5,947 nt of DNA, taken from positions 5,904 to 11,850 of the forward strand of contig PALY01000076.1 in assembly GCA_002707085.1 (NCBI GenBank), given 5' to 3'. The notes under the pieces are model-generated. The model saw nothing but the letters and a program-made list of their open reading frames with translations, did no database searches and was not told the DNA's origin. Both the position numbers and the translations under genes were made by a program. Of the stretch, positions 5,450-5,947 are shown one piece after another. Position 1 is the first letter of the stretch, and each line of letters opens with the position of its first letter. This stretch comes from Deltaproteobacteria bacterium (GTDB taxonomy: Bacteria > Myxococcota_A > UBA796).

Positions 5450-5947
5450 TTATTCGACCTGTGATGCTTGCAGGACACCTTCAATTGTAACGTTCAGTTC
5501 GTCGAATATTCCGGTCGCGGACACAGGAATCTCCAGAGTTCCTTCATTCACTGTGGTTGACCATGAAAAAGTGGCTGTGTCGATTAATCCCAGTACCGAA
5601 ATGAGTCCTGTTCCAGTGGCGGTTCCTGAATCATCGATGGTTCCGGTTACGGACATTTCCATTGTGATCAGTGGATCGGCCACATCCAGACCACAGGCTG
5701 CCACAACATTCACATCACCAGGACTATCGACCTTCATGCTGACCGGTCCGTCGCATTCGACCGGTAGACCTTCGATGTCTACAGTTACATCGCTTCGACC
5801 TGTGTGGGTTTCGTTTTCCACATGCAGGGGAACATCAAAGACTTGTCCCAATACGGCAATGCACATTTCATCTAAAGATCCTTCTCCAATCCCCACGTCA
5901 ACAGGGGATGATAGTCCGGCATCTGCAAGGGCTCGGGCAACACCCGG
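5450..5947 (-). CDS. Unrecognised acidic, beta-rich protein, N-terminus beyond window
   Basis: I do not recognise this protein. The minus-strand frame is open from the window edge (5947) to a TAA at 5450, giving 165 visible residues. A GTG at 5896 could start it, but no ribosome site precedes it and the 17 codons upstream, reading PGVARALADAGLSSPVD, look like protein, so the true start is probably outside. From about residue 34 on, short alternating hydrophobic strands are rich in Val, Thr, Asp and Gly (for example VTVDIEGLPV at 54-63, LITMEMSVTGTI at 93-104, LEIPVSATG at 138-146, LNVTIEGVL at 151-159). This suggests an all-beta fold. There are three cysteines (29, 65, 85), few basic residues and no membrane segment in view. 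The composition fits an exported or surface protein, but any signal peptide would lie off the window. It converges on the deacetylase gene with a 9-nt gap. Confidence 0.7.
   Translation of the reverse strand, partial: PGVARALADAGLSSPVDVGIGEGSLDEMCIAVLGQVFDVPLHVENETHTGRSDVTVDIEGLPVECDGPVSMKVDSPGDVNVVAACGLDVADPLITMEMSVTGTIDDSGTATGTGLISVLGLIDTATFSWSTTVNEGTLEIPVSATGIFDELNVTIEGVLQASQVE

Overview
The window is ordinary-looking bacterial chromosome with short spacers, mixed strands and no RNA genes, insertion sequences, CRISPR repeats or phage genes that I can see. GC content looks close to half. A PgaB-type deacetylase, a ZIP/ArsP-type metal permease and a YaiI/YqxD protein fit a Gram-negative host, perhaps a proteobacterium or a relative such as Myxococcota. 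That placement is inference, because nothing here is a taxonomic marker.

Layout, left to right. (1) Positions 1-272, minus strand: the start-proximal part of a DOPA 4,5-dioxygenase-family protein, cut by the window edge. (2) 273-488: a divergent spacer with a small inverted repeat and a pair of direct repeats before the next gene. (3) 489-2366, plus: a 625-residue membrane protein joining a ZIP-like half, a histidine-rich loop and a COG0701/ArsP_1 permease half of the SO_0444 type. It is probably a divalent metal (Zn/Cu-like) transporter. (4) 2390-2869, plus: a YaiI/YqxD (DUF188) protein 23 nt downstream, likely co-transcribed. (5) 2873-3511, minus: an AlkA-like HhH-GPD DNA glycosylase, tail to tail with the previous gene. 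(6) 3512-3634: a second divergent spacer with a 7-bp tandem repeat and a hairpin carrying a purine-rich loop. (7) 3635-5440, plus: a membrane-anchored polysaccharide deacetylase of the PgaB/IcaB subgroup with two extra domains in front. (8) 5450-5947, minus: the C-terminal part of an unrecognised, acidic, beta-rich protein that runs off the right edge.

The genes do not form one obvious pathway. They read as housekeeping or accessory genes: metal handling, alkylation repair, cell-envelope polysaccharide modification and two proteins of unclear role. The two most interesting items are the double-transporter fusion, whose ZIP half has lost several usual metal ligands, and the deacetylase architecture, which lacks the usual poly-GlcNAc operon partners nearby. 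I found no convincing new multi-gene system.
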